Shown here: positions 25,894-34,977 of the stretch, one piece after another | Layout of the letters: each line of letters starts with the position of its first letter | How positions within the stretch are numbered: the first letter of the stretch is position 1 | Assembly (NCBI RefSeq): GCF_014207445.1 | Contig: NZ_JACHEM010000010.1 | Span: 124,001-188,000 of the forward strand | DNA: 64,000 nucleotides | Direction: 5' to 3' | From: Streptomyces candidus | Lineage (GTDB): Bacteria; Actinomycetota; Actinomycetes; Streptomycetales; Streptomycetaceae | Program-made: the position numbers and the translations under genes | Notes under the pieces: model-generated | The model's database searches: none | What the model saw: only the letters and a program-made list of their open reading frames with translations | Told to the model about the DNA's origin: nothing

Positions 25894-26946
25894 GTGCCCG
25901 GGGGAATGGGGCCTCACGCAGTGCACCGAGCAGCGACGAAGCCGAAGTGGAAGACGAGCGCGCATCCGAAGCGCGCGGCCGGGGAGCCGGGCCAGGAGTC
26001 GGTTCACCCGCAGGAGCCGGAACCGGAGGGGGGACAGCTCCGGGCGCCGGGGTCCGGCGGAGCGGTGGTGCTGTCGGCCGTCCCGGAGCAGCGGTTGGCC
26101 ACCGGCGCGCCCCGTCCGGACCGCGCGGACGGTGTCCCCCGCACCCCGGGCACGGTCCGCGCGGACGGTGTCCCCCGCACCCCGGGCACGGTCCGCGCGG
26201 TCCGAACGGCCAGCACGGCTCGTACGGCCCCCGCTCCCGCCGCACCCGACTCCCACTGCGCCCCGGCGGCTTCTGAGGCGTCCGCCCCCGGCGGCCCTGC
26301 CCCCGCCCGTCGCTGGCACCTCTGGCATCTTCTTCCGACCCCCACCGGCACCCCCTTCACCTTCGGTTACGCCCTCCTCCTCGTTGCCACCTCCCTCTAC
26401 GCCCAGTTCGGCGACCCCGACACCGTGTCCGCGATGCTCCGGGCCTCCAGTACCGATGTGGACCACCTGACCCGGGCCCCGCTCGTCGCGCTCGTCGGCA
26501 GTGCGCTGTGGGTCGCCGGCGGGCTGGCCTCTCCGTACGCCCTGGGGTTCCTCGTGGTGCTCACCGCGCTGGAGCGCCGCATCGGTGGCCTCCGCAGCGC
26601 CGGGGTGTTCGCGTTCGGGCACGTGGTGGCGTCCCTCGCCACCGAGCTTCCGGTGGGATTCGCGGTCGCGGTGGGGCACCTGCCCGAGACCTCGCTGTAC
26701 CGGCTCGACTTCGGCATCAGCTTCGGGCTGATGGCGTGCGTGGGCGCACTGGCCGCGGTGCTGCGGCTGCGGTGGCTGCGCTGGGCGCTGCTTGGCGCCG
26801 TCGGTCTGGTACTGCTGCAGGACCTCATCGCTTATGCCGACCCGCTGACCGCACTCGGCCACCCGCTGGCCCTGTGCCTGGGGCTGGCGACCTGGCCGCT
26901 CGTACGCCGGTGGAAGGCGGAGCGCGCCGCGCCGTCGTACCTCTGA
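25894..26946 (+). CDS. Rhomboid-like multi-pass membrane protein with a repetitive cytoplasmic linker
   Basis: From GTG 25894 the frame gives 350 residues. ATG 25906 and GTG 26065 or 26068 (GGAG in front) are alternatives, so the start is uncertain. The first 135 residues are low-complexity Ala/Pro/Arg-rich and contain the 12-residue tandem repeat annotated separately. From about residue 140 there are six hydrophobic helices in rhomboid order (FGYALLLVATSLYAQ, APLVALVGSALWVAGGL, ALGFLVVLTALERRIG, GVFAFGHVVASLATE). The GxSx serine motif of active rhomboid proteases is not evident, so it is probably a pseudoprotease-type family member. Confidence 0.7.
   Translation: MPGGMGPHAVHRAATKPKWKTSAHPKRAAGEPGQESVHPQEPEPEGGQLRAPGSGGAVVLSAVPEQRLATGAPRPDRADGVPRTPGTVRADGVPRTPGTVRAVRTASTARTAPAPAAPDSHCAPAASEASAPGGPAPARRWHLWHLLPTPTGTPFTFGYALLLVATSLYAQFGDPDTVSAMLRASSTDVDHLTRAPLVALVGSALWVAGGLASPYALGFLVVLTALERRIGGLRSAGVFAFGHVVASLATELPVGFAVAVGHLPETSLYRLDFGISFGLMACVGALAAVLRLRWLRWALLGAVGLVLLQDLIAYADPLTALGHPLALCLGLATWPLVRRWKAERAAPSYL
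26125..26196 (+). repeat. Perfect 36-bp tandem duplication
   Basis: Two identical 36-bp units lie at 26125-26160 and 26161-26196. They are in frame and encode ADGVPRTPGTVR twice in the linker of the rhomboid-like protein. Perfect identity points to a recent slippage or duplication event, which the flexible linker tolerates. Confidence 0.9.
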
Positions 26947-27055
26947 ACATCGCCGGGCCCCGCCTCGCGTACCGAAAACCGCTGGCCAACGAGTCGACGA
27001 CCTCCGTACGGTCTGCATCGACGACCGGCCGTCGAACGACCGAGGGGGAGCCGCG

Positions 27056-28207
27056 ATGACCGACGCGAGCGTGTGCACCGACCTGACGAAGCAGCTTCAG
27101 CGAGCCGCCGACGAGCTGGTGGAGTCCGGCGCGGAACGCGGCATGCAGGTCGCCGTCCACCGGCACGGCGAGCTGGTCGCGGACATCGTCGCCGGGATCG
27201 CCGATCCGGCCACCGGCCGTGAGGTCCGGCCCGACACCCCCTTCTACAACTTCTCCCTGGGCAAGGGAGTCACCGCGACGCTCGCCCACGTGTGTGCCGA
27301 GCGCGGGTACTTCGGCGAACGGGGTTACGACACCCCCGTCGCCGACCTCTGGCCCGAGTTCGCCGCGCACGGCAAGCAGGCGGTGACGGTCAGGCATGCC
27401 CTCACCCACTCGGCAGGCGTCCCTGGAATCCCCGCCGCCACCACCCACGCCGAGCTCTGCGACTGGGACGCCATGTGCGCGGCCCTCGCCGACGTGCAGC
27501 CCTGGTGGGAGCCGGGCGCAGCCGTCGGCTATCACGCCTACACCTTCGGCTACCTCGTCGGCGAGATCGTCCGCCGCACCACGGGCCGCAGCCTCACGGA
27601 CGTCCTGCGCGAGGAGCTGACCGACCCGCTCGGCATCACCGACGAGCTGTACTTCGGGATGCCCGAGGCTCAGCAGCACAGGCTTGCCCGGCTGGAGGAG
27701 GACCCCGCGCGGGCCGCCGCCTTCGATCTCTCACAGCTCCCCGACGACCTGCCGATGTTCAGGGCCGCGCCCAAGCACCTTTTCCCGAGTGCCGCGTTCG
27801 GCAACAGGGCCGACATCCTGGCCGCCGACATACCCGCCGGAGCGAAGACCTCCGCGCGTGCCGTCGCCCGCATGTACGCGGCGGTACTGGGTGAGGTCGA
27901 CGGCGTGCGTCTGCTCTCCCCCGAGCGCACCCGCGAGGCGACCGCCCTCGCCATGAGCGGTCCGGATCAGCTCATGGGCAACGAGTCCGCCTGGGCGCTC
28001 GGCTATGCCGTCGGCCTGCCCCACGGGTCCGCCGCAACCGAGCCGACCGTTTTCGGCATGGCCGGTGTGGGCGGTAGCTGGGCGGGTGCGGACACGGCGA
28101 CCGGTACCGCGTGGGCGATCACCAAGAACGTCCTCGGCGCGAACGACCCGACGGTGGCCCGCATCTCCCACATCGTCCGCAATCACCCCGCGACCACTAC
28201 GAGCTGA
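27056..28207 (+). CDS. Serine beta-lactamase-fold hydrolase (EstB-like)
   Basis: The 383-residue protein belongs to the class C beta-lactamase/EstB group. The catalytic Ser-x-x-Lys is in YNFSLGKGVTATL (about residue 66), with LTHSAGVPG and the tyrosine motif YHAYTFGYLVGEIV further on. The C-terminal part has GMAGVGGSWAGADTATG in place of a KTG box, as in esterases of this family. It lacks a signal peptide, so it is probably a cytoplasmic esterase or amidase, not a resistance enzyme. Its 3' end overlaps that of the convergent lipoprotein gene by 11 bases. Confidence 0.88.
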   Translation: MTDASVCTDLTKQLQRAADELVESGAERGMQVAVHRHGELVADIVAGIADPATGREVRPDTPFYNFSLGKGVTATLAHVCAERGYFGERGYDTPVADLWPEFAAHGKQAVTVRHALTHSAGVPGIPAATTHAELCDWDAMCAALADVQPWWEPGAAVGYHAYTFGYLVGEIVRRTTGRSLTDVLREELTDPLGITDELYFGMPEAQQHRLARLEEDPARAAAFDLSQLPDDLPMFRAAPKHLFPSAAFGNRADILAADIPAGAKTSARAVARMYAAVLGEVDGVRLLSPERTREATALAMSGPDQLMGNESAWALGYAVGLPHGSAATEPTVFGMAGVGGSWAGADTATGTAWAITKNVLGANDPTVARISHIVRNHPATTTS

Positions 28208-28808
28208 GTGCCGGCAGCGCCGCGATCACCCGGTCCAGCCCCGGGACCTTCTGCATCCCGTCCGTGACGACCTCGCGGCCCCGGTACACCACGGCCGTCA
28301 TGATCCCGTCCGCGACCGGCGGGTCGGCGACGGACACCCGGGGGAGCGAGGCGAAGTCGGAAGCGGCGAGGGCGTCACGGAGTTCGGCCAGGGCGGCGGC
28401 GCTCATCCGGCCCTTGTCGGTGCCCTTCTTCCGGTCGAGCGTGGTGTACGACCCGTCGGCGCGCACCAGGACGCTGCGGTGCCGTCCGTCGATGCCGCCG
28501 GTGACGGTGGCGGTGACGAGGAGCTGCCCCTTCGCGGGGGCGGAGGGGGAGGGCGGCGTCGTGCCGGACGGCGGGGGTGTGCCGGGCGGTGAGGGCGGGG
28601 CGGGTGAGGGGGCGGTGGGCGACGCGGTGGGCGTCCGCGGTGGTTCGTTTCCGCCGGGCTCTGTCGACCCAGTGGCTCCCGTCGAGCTGCCGTCGCCGGT
28701 CGGCCTGCTGGTTCCCGTCGGGCCGTTTCCGCTCCCGCATCCCGCCATCAGCATCCCGCTCAGGACCGTCGCCACCACTGTCCTCGCCGTTGTGCCCGCG
28801 CGTCGCAT
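28197..28808 (-). CDS. Putative lipoprotein
   Basis: The 203-residue protein begins with MRRAGTTARTVVATVLSGMLMAGC, a lipoprotein signal with lipobox LMAGC. A Ser/Thr/Pro/Gly-rich tether of about 70 residues follows, then a compact alpha/beta domain (LLVTATVTGGIDGRHRSVLVRADGSYTTLDRK ... LAELRDALAASDFASLP). The C-terminal domain resembles protealysin-inhibitor-like secreted modules, but I would not name a function. The ATG 28808 has GGGAG in front. It shares a convergent end with the serine hydrolase gene. Confidence 0.8.
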   Translation of the reverse strand: MRRAGTTARTVVATVLSGMLMAGCGSGNGPTGTSRPTGDGSSTGATGSTEPGGNEPPRTPTASPTAPSPAPPSPPGTPPPSGTTPPSPSAPAKGQLLVTATVTGGIDGRHRSVLVRADGSYTTLDRKKGTDKGRMSAAALAELRDALAASDFASLPRVSVADPPVADGIMTAVVYRGREVVTDGMQKVPGLDRVIAALPALSS

Positions 28809-28864
28809 GATGCTCCCGTCGTCCGCCGTCTCGTCCGCTCCTCGCTTCGACGTACGGACCACCC

Positions 28865-29968
28865 CTACGCGTTCCCCCGGCCGCCGCTCGCCGGATGCCC
28901 GAACCGCACCAGAACGTGCCACAACTGCTTGACGTACTGGAGCACTTCGTCCCGGCTGCCCCACTGCGCCCACGCGGCCGGTTCCCGTACCACCGAGGCC
29001 GCGGCCCGCCCCAGCACCTCGGCGTCGAGCACGCCGCGGCGTGCGTACGAGGAGCAGATCCGGGCGGCCAGCGGGACCATCACCGGGCCGCGGAACTCCG
29101 CGTCCACCTCGTGGGGCCGCAGTGCGAAACCGGTGTGCCACTCCACCTCGGTCCCCGACCGTGCGGCGACCTCCGCGAGCAGCCGACCGGTCTCCGTACC
29201 GTCGAAGGACGGGTCCAGTACCAGGGCTTCGGCGTCCTCCGCGAGGGAGAGCGGTCCGTGCACCTGGGCCTCGACGTACGCGTCGAGCGAGCGGCCGGGG
29301 GAGGCGGGCGCGGGGGCGTGCGGCAGCGTGCGGACGAGGGCGGCGGCGTCGGGCTGTTCCGCGAGCAGGGCGGCGAGGACCGGCGCGAAGGAGTCGGCGG
29401 TGCCGAGGTGCGCGGGGCCCAGGTGGCTGTCGTTGTGGCAGAACGTGGCGCGCGCATTCACCGCCGGGCGCAGCCGTACGTGGCAGGAGCCGAAGCGGGG
29501 GGCGGCGCCGTCCGGGTACTGGCGCAGATTGAGCGCGCCGTACTTGGGGCGCTCGGCGGGGCGAACCCCGGCCGCGTGGTACGCCCCGCCGAACAGGGCG
29601 TCCTCCCAGCCGTCGCGCAGCCCGCCGGGGAACGCGGTGCGGCTCCCGTTGGACAGGCCCGTCTCGTACTGGCTGCGGTACACCCCGTCCTCGGCGAGGG
29701 ACTCGGCGAGGGTGCGGCCGTCGGCGAGGAGCCGGTCGGGGTGGAAGTTGAGGGTGATGCGGGCGTGGTCGCGGACCGTGGCCAGCAGCCCGGCCGCGTC
29801 CGGGGGGAGGGCCCCGGGCGGTGGGGCGCCGGCCCGTGCCACGCTCCGGACGTGCCGGAGGGCGGCGCGCTGGGCGCCGGTGAGGCGGGCGGGCGCGGGT
29901 CTGCCGGTGACCTCGCTCGGGCGCGCGGTGGTGGCCAAGGCGGTGCTCCCCCGGGAGGCGGCCGTCAC
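28865..29968 (-). CDS. DUF3626 domain protein
   Basis: The 367-residue protein shows the DUF3626 pattern: ITLNFHPDRL near residue 72, then YRSQYETGLSNGSRTAFPGGLRDGWEDALFGGAY, ERPKYGALNLRQYPDG and APRFGSCHVRLRPAV. The family has been likened to ADP-ribosyltransferase-type toxins or hydrolases, but no activity is established to my knowledge. It has no signal peptide. It is followed on the same strand by the lipoprotein gene and preceded by a GNAT gene 12 bases away, so the latter pair is likely an operon. Confidence 0.85.
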   Translation of the reverse strand: MTAASRGSTALATTARPSEVTGRPAPARLTGAQRAALRHVRSVARAGAPPPGALPPDAAGLLATVRDHARITLNFHPDRLLADGRTLAESLAEDGVYRSQYETGLSNGSRTAFPGGLRDGWEDALFGGAYHAAGVRPAERPKYGALNLRQYPDGAAPRFGSCHVRLRPAVNARATFCHNDSHLGPAHLGTADSFAPVLAALLAEQPDAAALVRTLPHAPAPASPGRSLDAYVEAQVHGPLSLAEDAEALVLDPSFDGTETGRLLAEVAARSGTEVEWHTGFALRPHEVDAEFRGPVMVPLAARICSSYARRGVLDAEVLGRAAASVVREPAAWAQWGSRDEVLQYVKQLWHVLVRFGHPASGGRGNA

Positions 29969-29980
29969 CGGCGCGCCCGT

Positions 29981-30652
29981 TCAGTTTCCGTCGGTTTCCG
30001 CGACCGTACGGAAGACGCCCGTCAACGGCGAGACCTTTTCCCAGCCCAGGGTGGTGTAGAGGGCGCGGCCGTCGTCCGTGGCACCCAGTACGCAGTCCAG
30101 GGCGCCCTGTTTGGCGGCATAAGCCTGCAGGGTGCGCATCATCAGGGTGCCGAGGCCCCGTCGGCGATGGGCCCGGCCGGTCTCCACCTGGTCGACGACC
30201 GCCGTTGTGCCGGTGACGGCGACCTGGCCCCGGGCGCCCAGGCTGCCGTCGGCGGCCAGGACCAGGACACGGGTCAGGCCGGCCCGGGTCCAGCTGCGGC
30301 GGAGGTATCCGGTGGGGACGTCGGGGGCGGCGGTGGGGTGGACCAGCGGCAGGGTCATGAGGTGGCCGGGGGTGTCGTACTCCCAGCCGTCGGTCATCCA
30401 CGGGGCCACCACCTCGGGCGGCTCCAGGAACTTGATCCAGGTGCCGGGGGCGGCGTCCGCGTGCAGAAGCTTGCGGACGGTGGCCTCCTCGGACGCGGAG
30501 CCGTCGAGGAGGACGTGCCGGGAGACCGCGTTCGGCAGCCCGATGTCGATCGTCACGCCCCACGGCTGCGGAAGGGGCTCCGCGGCTCCGCGTGAGAGAG
30601 CCCAGCCCTCGGTCCAGGCGCGGGCGGCGTCGTCGGCGGTGGCGAAAGCCAT
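29981..30652 (-). CDS. GNAT-family N-acetyltransferase
   Basis: The 223-residue protein carries the acetyl-CoA site in VDQVETGRAHRRRGLGTLMMRTLQAYA (about residues 152-178) and the GNAT ending GRALYTTLGWEKVSPL. The N-terminal half (WIKFLEPPEVVAPWMTDGWEYDTPGHLMTL) is a lineage-specific substrate region. The substrate is unknown. It is divergent from lon across 166 bases and probably heads an operon with the DUF3626 gene. Confidence 0.85.
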   Translation of the reverse strand: MAFATADDAARAWTEGWALSRGAAEPLPQPWGVTIDIGLPNAVSRHVLLDGSASEEATVRKLLHADAAPGTWIKFLEPPEVVAPWMTDGWEYDTPGHLMTLPLVHPTAAPDVPTGYLRRSWTRAGLTRVLVLAADGSLGARGQVAVTGTTAVVDQVETGRAHRRRGLGTLMMRTLQAYAAKQGALDCVLGATDDGRALYTTLGWEKVSPLTGVFRTVAETDGN

Positions 30653-30665
30653 CAGGATCTCCCCG

Positions 30666-30698
30666 TGTAATAGATGAATGCTGTCTGGGGTTATTACA
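30666..30698. promoter_or_regulatory. TGTAATA-N19-TATTACA dyad between the GNAT gene and lon
   Basis: TGTAATA (30666-30672) and its inverted copy TATTACA (30692-30698) stand out as AT-rich half-sites in a GC-rich spacer, 13 bases upstream of the GNAT start. They may bind a regulator of the GNAT/DUF3626 operon. No protein is assigned. Confidence 0.4.
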
Positions 30699-30776
30699 TC
30701 CGGGAAATCGGTGCGCCGTCGAGCGCTGATCGCTCAGAGCGAACACGGATCGGGGAACACTGGGGAGCTCATATGC

Positions 30777-30797
30777 ATTGAGTCCATACAGCTCAAC
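30777..30797 (+). promoter_or_regulatory. HAIR-like operator (probable HspR site) of lon
   Basis: The sequence holds TTGAGT-N7-GCTCAA (30778-30796), one base different from the HAIR consensus CTTGAGT-N7-ACTCAAG in its core. It lies 22 bases before the lon start codon. In Streptomyces lividans the heat-shock repressor HspR is known to control lon through such a site, so the same control is expected here. Confidence 0.8.
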
Positions 30798-30818
30798 TTC
30801 ACTGCCCAAGGGGAGATC

Positions 30819-33224
30819 ATGGCATCGACGTCCACACCGCTCACCCTGCCCGTGCTGCCGCTCGACGACGAGGTCGTGCTGCCCGGGATGGTGGTGCCGC
30901 TGGACCTGTCCGACACCGACGTACGTGCCGCGGTCGAGGCCGCACAGGCCGCCGCGCACGCCAGTACCAGCAAGCCACAAGTGCTCCTTGTTCCGCGCGT
31001 CGACGGCGTGTACGCCAGCACCGGCGTCCTCGGCACCGTCGAGCAGGTCGGACGGCTGTCCGACGGCGACCCCGGCGCCCTCATCCGGGCCCGTGGCCGG
31101 GTGCGGATCGGCGCGGGCACGACCGGCCCCGGCGCCGCCCTGTGGGTGGAGGGGACCCGTATCGACGAGGCCGACCCCGATCCGGTCCCCGGCGCGGTCG
31201 CCGAACTGGTCAGGGAGTACAAGGCGCTCGCCACCACCTGGCTCAAGAAGCGCGGGGCCTGGCAGGTCGTGGACCGGGTGCAGCAGATCGAAGGGGTCTC
31301 GGCACTGGCCGACAACTCCGGGTACTCGCCCTTCCTCACCACCGCCCAGAAGGTGGAACTCCTGGAGACCGCCGACCCGGTGGCCCGGCTGCGCCTGGCA
31401 CTGACCGCCCTCAGCGAGCACCTGGCCGAACAGGACGTCGCCGAGACCATCGCCAAGGACGTCCAGGAGGGTGTGGACAAGCAGCAGCGCGAGTTCCTGC
31501 TGCGCAAGCAGCTCGACGCCGTGCGCAAGGAACTCCGCGACCTGAACGGCGAGAGCGAGGGCGAGGAGTCCGACGACTACCGGGCCCGCGTCGAGGCCGC
31601 CGACCTGCCCGAGAAGGTGCGCGAGGCCGCCCTCAAGGAGGTCGAGAAGCTGGAACGGTCCAGCGACCAGTCACCCGAGGGCTCCTGGATCCGTACCTGG
31701 CTCGACACGGTGCTGGAACTGCCGTGGAACGAGCACACCGAGGACCAGTACGACATCAAGGGCGCCAAGGAGATCCTCGACGCCGAGCACGCGGGCCTCG
31801 ACGACGTCAAGGAGCGCATCACCGAGTACCTCGCGGTGCGCAAGCGCCGCGCGGACCGCGGGCTGGGCGTCGTCGGCGGGCGGCGCGGCGGCGCGGTGCT
31901 GGCACTCGTCGGACCGCCCGGCGTGGGCAAGACCTCGCTCGGCGAGTCCGTCGCGCACGCCATGGGCCGCAAGTTCGTACGGGTCGCCCTCGGCGGCGTG
32001 CGGGACGAGGCGGAGATCCGGGGGCACCGGCGCACGTACGTCGGCGCGCTGCCCGGCCGTATCGTGCGCGCCATCAAGGAGGCCGGATCCATGAACCCCG
32101 TCGTCCTCCTCGACGAGATCGACAAGGTCGGATCGGACTTCCGCGGCGACCCGGCGGCGGCTCTGCTGGAGGTGCTGGACCCGGCCCAGAACCACACCTT
32201 CCGGGACCACTACCTGGAGGTCGAACTGGACCTGTCCGACGTGGTGTTCCTGGCCACCGCCAACGTCCTCGAAGCGATCCCCGAGGCCCTGCTCGACCGT
32301 ATGGAACTGGTCCGGCTCGACGGTTACACCGAGGACGAGAAGGTCGTCATCGCCCGCGACCACCTCCTGCCGCGCCAGCTGGACCGGGCCGGTCTGGAGC
32401 CCGGCGAGGTCACCCTCGACGAGTCCGCCCTGCGCAAGCTGGCGGGGGAGTACACGCGGGAAGCAGGTGTACGGAACCTGGAGCGCGCCGTCGCCAGGCT
32501 GCTCCGCAAGGTCGCCGCCCAGCACGAACTCGGCGACCGGGAACTCCCGCTCACCGTCACCGAAGCCGAACTCCGCGACCTCATCGGGCGTCCGCACCAC
32601 GTGCCGGAGTCCGCACAGGACCCGGCGGAACGGCGCACCGCGGTGCCCGGCGTGGCGACCGGACTCGCCGTGACCGGAGCGGGCGGCGACGTCCTCTTCG
32701 TCGAGGCCTCCCTCGCCGACGCGGAGACCGGCGGTGCGGGGCTGACCCTGACCGGTCAGCTCGGCGACGTGATGAAGGAGTCCGCGCAGATCGCGCTCTC
32801 CTTCCTCCGCTCGCACGGGGCGGAACTGGAGCTGCCGGTGGCCGACCTGAAGGACCGGGGAGTGCACATCCACTTCCCGGCGGGCGCCGTCCCCAAGGAC
32901 GGTCCGAGCGCGGGCATCACCATGACGACCGCCCTCGCCTCCCTGCTGTCCGGCCGGCTGGTCCGCACCGACGTGGCCATGACCGGCGAGGTGTCGCTGA
33001 CCGGGCGCGTCCTGCCCATCGGCGGCCTGAAGCAGAAGCTCCTCGCCGCCCACCGGGCGGGCACCACCACCGTGATCATTCCCAAGCGGAACGAGCCGGA
33101 CCTCGACGACGTACCCGCCGAGATCCTGGAGAAGCTGGAGGTCCACCCGGTCACGGACGTCCGCCAGGTCCTGGAGATCGCCCTGGCCCCGGCCCGGATC
33201 GCGGCGGAGGCGGTGGCCGCGTAG
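30819..33224 (+). CDS. lon: ATP-dependent protease Lon (LonA type)
   Basis: The 801-residue protein has all Lon domains. The N-terminal substrate-binding domain spans about residues 1-200 (LPVLPLDDEVVLPGMVVPL). The AAA+ module has Walker A GPPGVGKTS near residue 370 and Walker B VVLLDEIDK near 430. The C-terminal serine protease domain has the catalytic serine in KDGPSAGITM (about 707) and the lysine in the following helix. It degrades misfolded and regulatory proteins in the cytoplasm. ATG 30819 follows AAGGGGAG; upstream in-frame sequence overlaps the operator and is not coding. Confidence 0.97.
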   Translation: MASTSTPLTLPVLPLDDEVVLPGMVVPLDLSDTDVRAAVEAAQAAAHASTSKPQVLLVPRVDGVYASTGVLGTVEQVGRLSDGDPGALIRARGRVRIGAGTTGPGAALWVEGTRIDEADPDPVPGAVAELVREYKALATTWLKKRGAWQVVDRVQQIEGVSALADNSGYSPFLTTAQKVELLETADPVARLRLALTALSEHLAEQDVAETIAKDVQEGVDKQQREFLLRKQLDAVRKELRDLNGESEGEESDDYRARVEAADLPEKVREAALKEVEKLERSSDQSPEGSWIRTWLDTVLELPWNEHTEDQYDIKGAKEILDAEHAGLDDVKERITEYLAVRKRRADRGLGVVGGRRGGAVLALVGPPGVGKTSLGESVAHAMGRKFVRVALGGVRDEAEIRGHRRTYVGALPGRIVRAIKEAGSMNPVVLLDEIDKVGSDFRGDPAAALLEVLDPAQNHTFRDHYLEVELDLSDVVFLATANVLEAIPEALLDRMELVRLDGYTEDEKVVIARDHLLPRQLDRAGLEPGEVTLDESALRKLAGEYTREAGVRNLERAVARLLRKVAAQHELGDRELPLTVTEAELRDLIGRPHHVPESAQDPAERRTAVPGVATGLAVTGAGGDVLFVEASLADAETGGAGLTLTGQLGDVMKESAQIALSFLRSHGAELELPVADLKDRGVHIHFPAGAVPKDGPSAGITMTTALASLLSGRLVRTDVAMTGEVSLTGRVLPIGGLKQKLLAAHRAGTTTVIIPKRNEPDLDDVPAEILEKLEVHPVTDVRQVLEIALAPARIAAEAVAA

Positions 33225-33314
33225 CCGCGCGGAGGCGTACCGCCCCCGGGAGCGGTACGGGGCGCGCCGTCCGAGGGAGCGGTACGGAGCATCCCACCCG
33301 GCGGTGCGGAACGG

Positions 33315-33350
33315 GGAGGGCCCCGCGCGGCGGTTCGCGCGGGGCCCTCC
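33315..33350 (+). terminator. Terminator of lon
   Basis: A perfect 15-bp stem (33315-33329 with 33336-33350) closes a six-base loop, about 90 bases after the lon stop. It also faces the convergent VOC gene and may serve both directions. Confidence 0.85.
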
Positions 33351-33423
33351 TCATGACGGACCCCCCTCGCGCTGACGGGAGGGGGGCGTGCTTGGCCGGT
33401 GCCGTTATGTAGAGGCCCTGCCG

Positions 33424-33816
33424 TTACGGCTGGAAGCCGCCGTACGGCACCGTGATGACCTCCAGGCCGTGGCCGGAGGGGTCCGGGAAGTAGACGCCCC
33501 GGCCCCCGTCGTGGTGGTTGATCTCGCCGGGCTGCTTGCCGTGCGGGTCCGCCCAGTAGTCCACGCCCCTGGCCTTGATGCGGGCGAAGACGTCGTCGAA
33601 TTCCCGTTCCGTCACGAGGAAGGCGTAATGCTGCGGGAAGACGTCCTGCGAGGGCGGGAGCGACGCGAAGTCGAGTGCGACGCCGTTCGCGAGGGCGACC
33701 GGAATGAACGGCCCCCATTCGGCGCCCACTTCGAGTCCCATAATGTGCGCGAAGAACTCTGCGGATTCCCGGTTGTCACGGGAGAGGACGATCGTGTGAT
33801 TCAGCTGAACTGACAC
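33424..33816 (-). CDS. VOC-superfamily (glyoxalase/bleomycin resistance-like) protein
   Basis: The 130-residue protein has two beta-alpha-beta-beta-beta units: VQLNHTIVLSRDNRESAEFFAHIMGL at the start and HYAFLVTEREFDDVFARIKARG, then GRGVYFPDPSGHGLEVIT at the end. Metal-ligand positions His near the start and Glu near the end (HGLEVIT) are present. Family members are dioxygenases, lyases or drug-binding proteins; the role here is unknown. GTG 33816 follows GGAGG at good spacing. Confidence 0.85.
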   Translation of the reverse strand: MSVQLNHTIVLSRDNRESAEFFAHIMGLEVGAEWGPFIPVALANGVALDFASLPPSQDVFPQHYAFLVTEREFDDVFARIKARGVDYWADPHGKQPGEINHHDGGRGVYFPDPSGHGLEVITVPYGGFQP

Positions 33817-34007
33817 TGTGGAATGCCTCCGAGGGCACACTCACGGGCTACCTCCACGCCCCACCCGGTCGGTGGCCGACGCGCGATGCCGTCCGGTGAG
33901 AGTAGGGGAGCGGGGCCGGCGGTGGCCAGATCGTTTTCGGCCCGGAGCCTGTGGTTTCCGGCCTGCTGCCCGTACCCCCGGCCCCTTCCGCGGTCCCGGG
34001 CGTCGTC

Positions 34008-34349
34008 TCAGCCCAGCCACCCCCGTACCGCCGCCTGCGCTCCCGCCTGGAAGCGGGTTTCCGCGTCCAGCGCCTCCAGCAGCCTGGAGATCCGGCGGCG
34101 GGCCGTGTGGACGTGCACGCCGAGGCGGCGCGCTATCACCTCGTCCTTGAGGCCGGCCGCCAACAGGCCGAGCAGTTCCCGCTGTTGTCCGGGGACGGGA
34201 TTTCCCCACGCGTCGGCGCTGTCGCTGCCCAGCGGGACAGAACGGTCCCACACCGTCTCGAACAGCGGCAGCAGTGCGTTGCGGAGGAGGGCGTCGCCCA
34301 CCACCAGCGCGGTGGCACTCGGGTCGGTGGCCTCGGACGGCGGGAGCAA
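34008..34349 (-). pseudogene. LuxR-type regulator, C-terminal remnant
   Basis: Only the last 113 codons remain. They cover the end of a linker (ALVVGDALLRNALLPLFETVWDRSVPL) and a full LuxR HTH (QQRELLGLLAAGLKDEVIARRLGVHVHTARRRISRLLEAL). Proteins of this type usually have more than 300 residues with an N-terminal TrmB-like or ligand domain. Similarity stops at about 34345, where an unrelated gene on the opposite strand, also lacking its 5' end, begins. A deletion joining two divergent genes explains both. The TTG at 34349 has no ribosome binding site. Confidence 0.75.
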
Positions 34350-34947
34350 CGGGACCGGCGAGCAGGCGTACGTCGACGGCGGCCGCTACCACCTCCTGAC
34401 CGCCCTGCCCTCCGTGAAGGACGGCAAGGTCGCCTACGCCAAGCTGTGGCCGGTCAAGGGCCAGTACAAACTCGACGTCGAACTCCTCGACACGAGGACC
34501 GGGAAGACCAACATCCTGCCCCAGAAGGCGGCGGTGAACGGCCTCGGCCAGACCGGGCTGTCCAAGACGCACGTCATCTCCTGGCTGGCCGACGAGGTCG
34601 AGGATGCCGGTCAGATGGCCGTACGGCGCGCCAACCACGACGGCAGCAAGCTGCTCGACCTCAGCCCCGAAACCGGCGACAAGGCGCTCATCGCCTTCGA
34701 CCTCACCGCCTCGGAGGAGGCCGTGACGGTCAACTCCCAGCTCCCGGACACCCAGTACCGCGACGAGACGCTGCCGAAGCTGTGGCAGTTCGAGGTGGCG
34801 GGCACCCGGGAGGGCGAGCGGGTCTCCTGCAACCGCGGCGACCAGTTGTACGCGGGCGCCGACACCGGCAGGCGCGTCGTGTGGATCGACGGCACGACCA
34901 GCAACACCGACCTGGTGCTCCGCGACCGCCCGGCGGGCCGCTGCTGA
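34350..34947 (+). pseudogene. C-terminal remnant of a beta-rich (possibly secreted) protein
   Basis: About 199 codons with good codon bias but no start of their own: EQAYVDGGRYHLLTALPSV ... LLDTRTGKTNILPQKAAVNGLG ... GRRVVWIDGTTSNTDLVL. The repeated short strands with DG/TG turns suggest a beta-propeller or similar fold; I cannot name the family. The coding sequence begins abruptly at the same junction (about 34345) that cuts the LuxR gene. A terminator follows at 34978. Confidence 0.65.
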
Positions 34948-34977
34948 CCCCTCCCGCGTGACCTACCCCACCGATCC

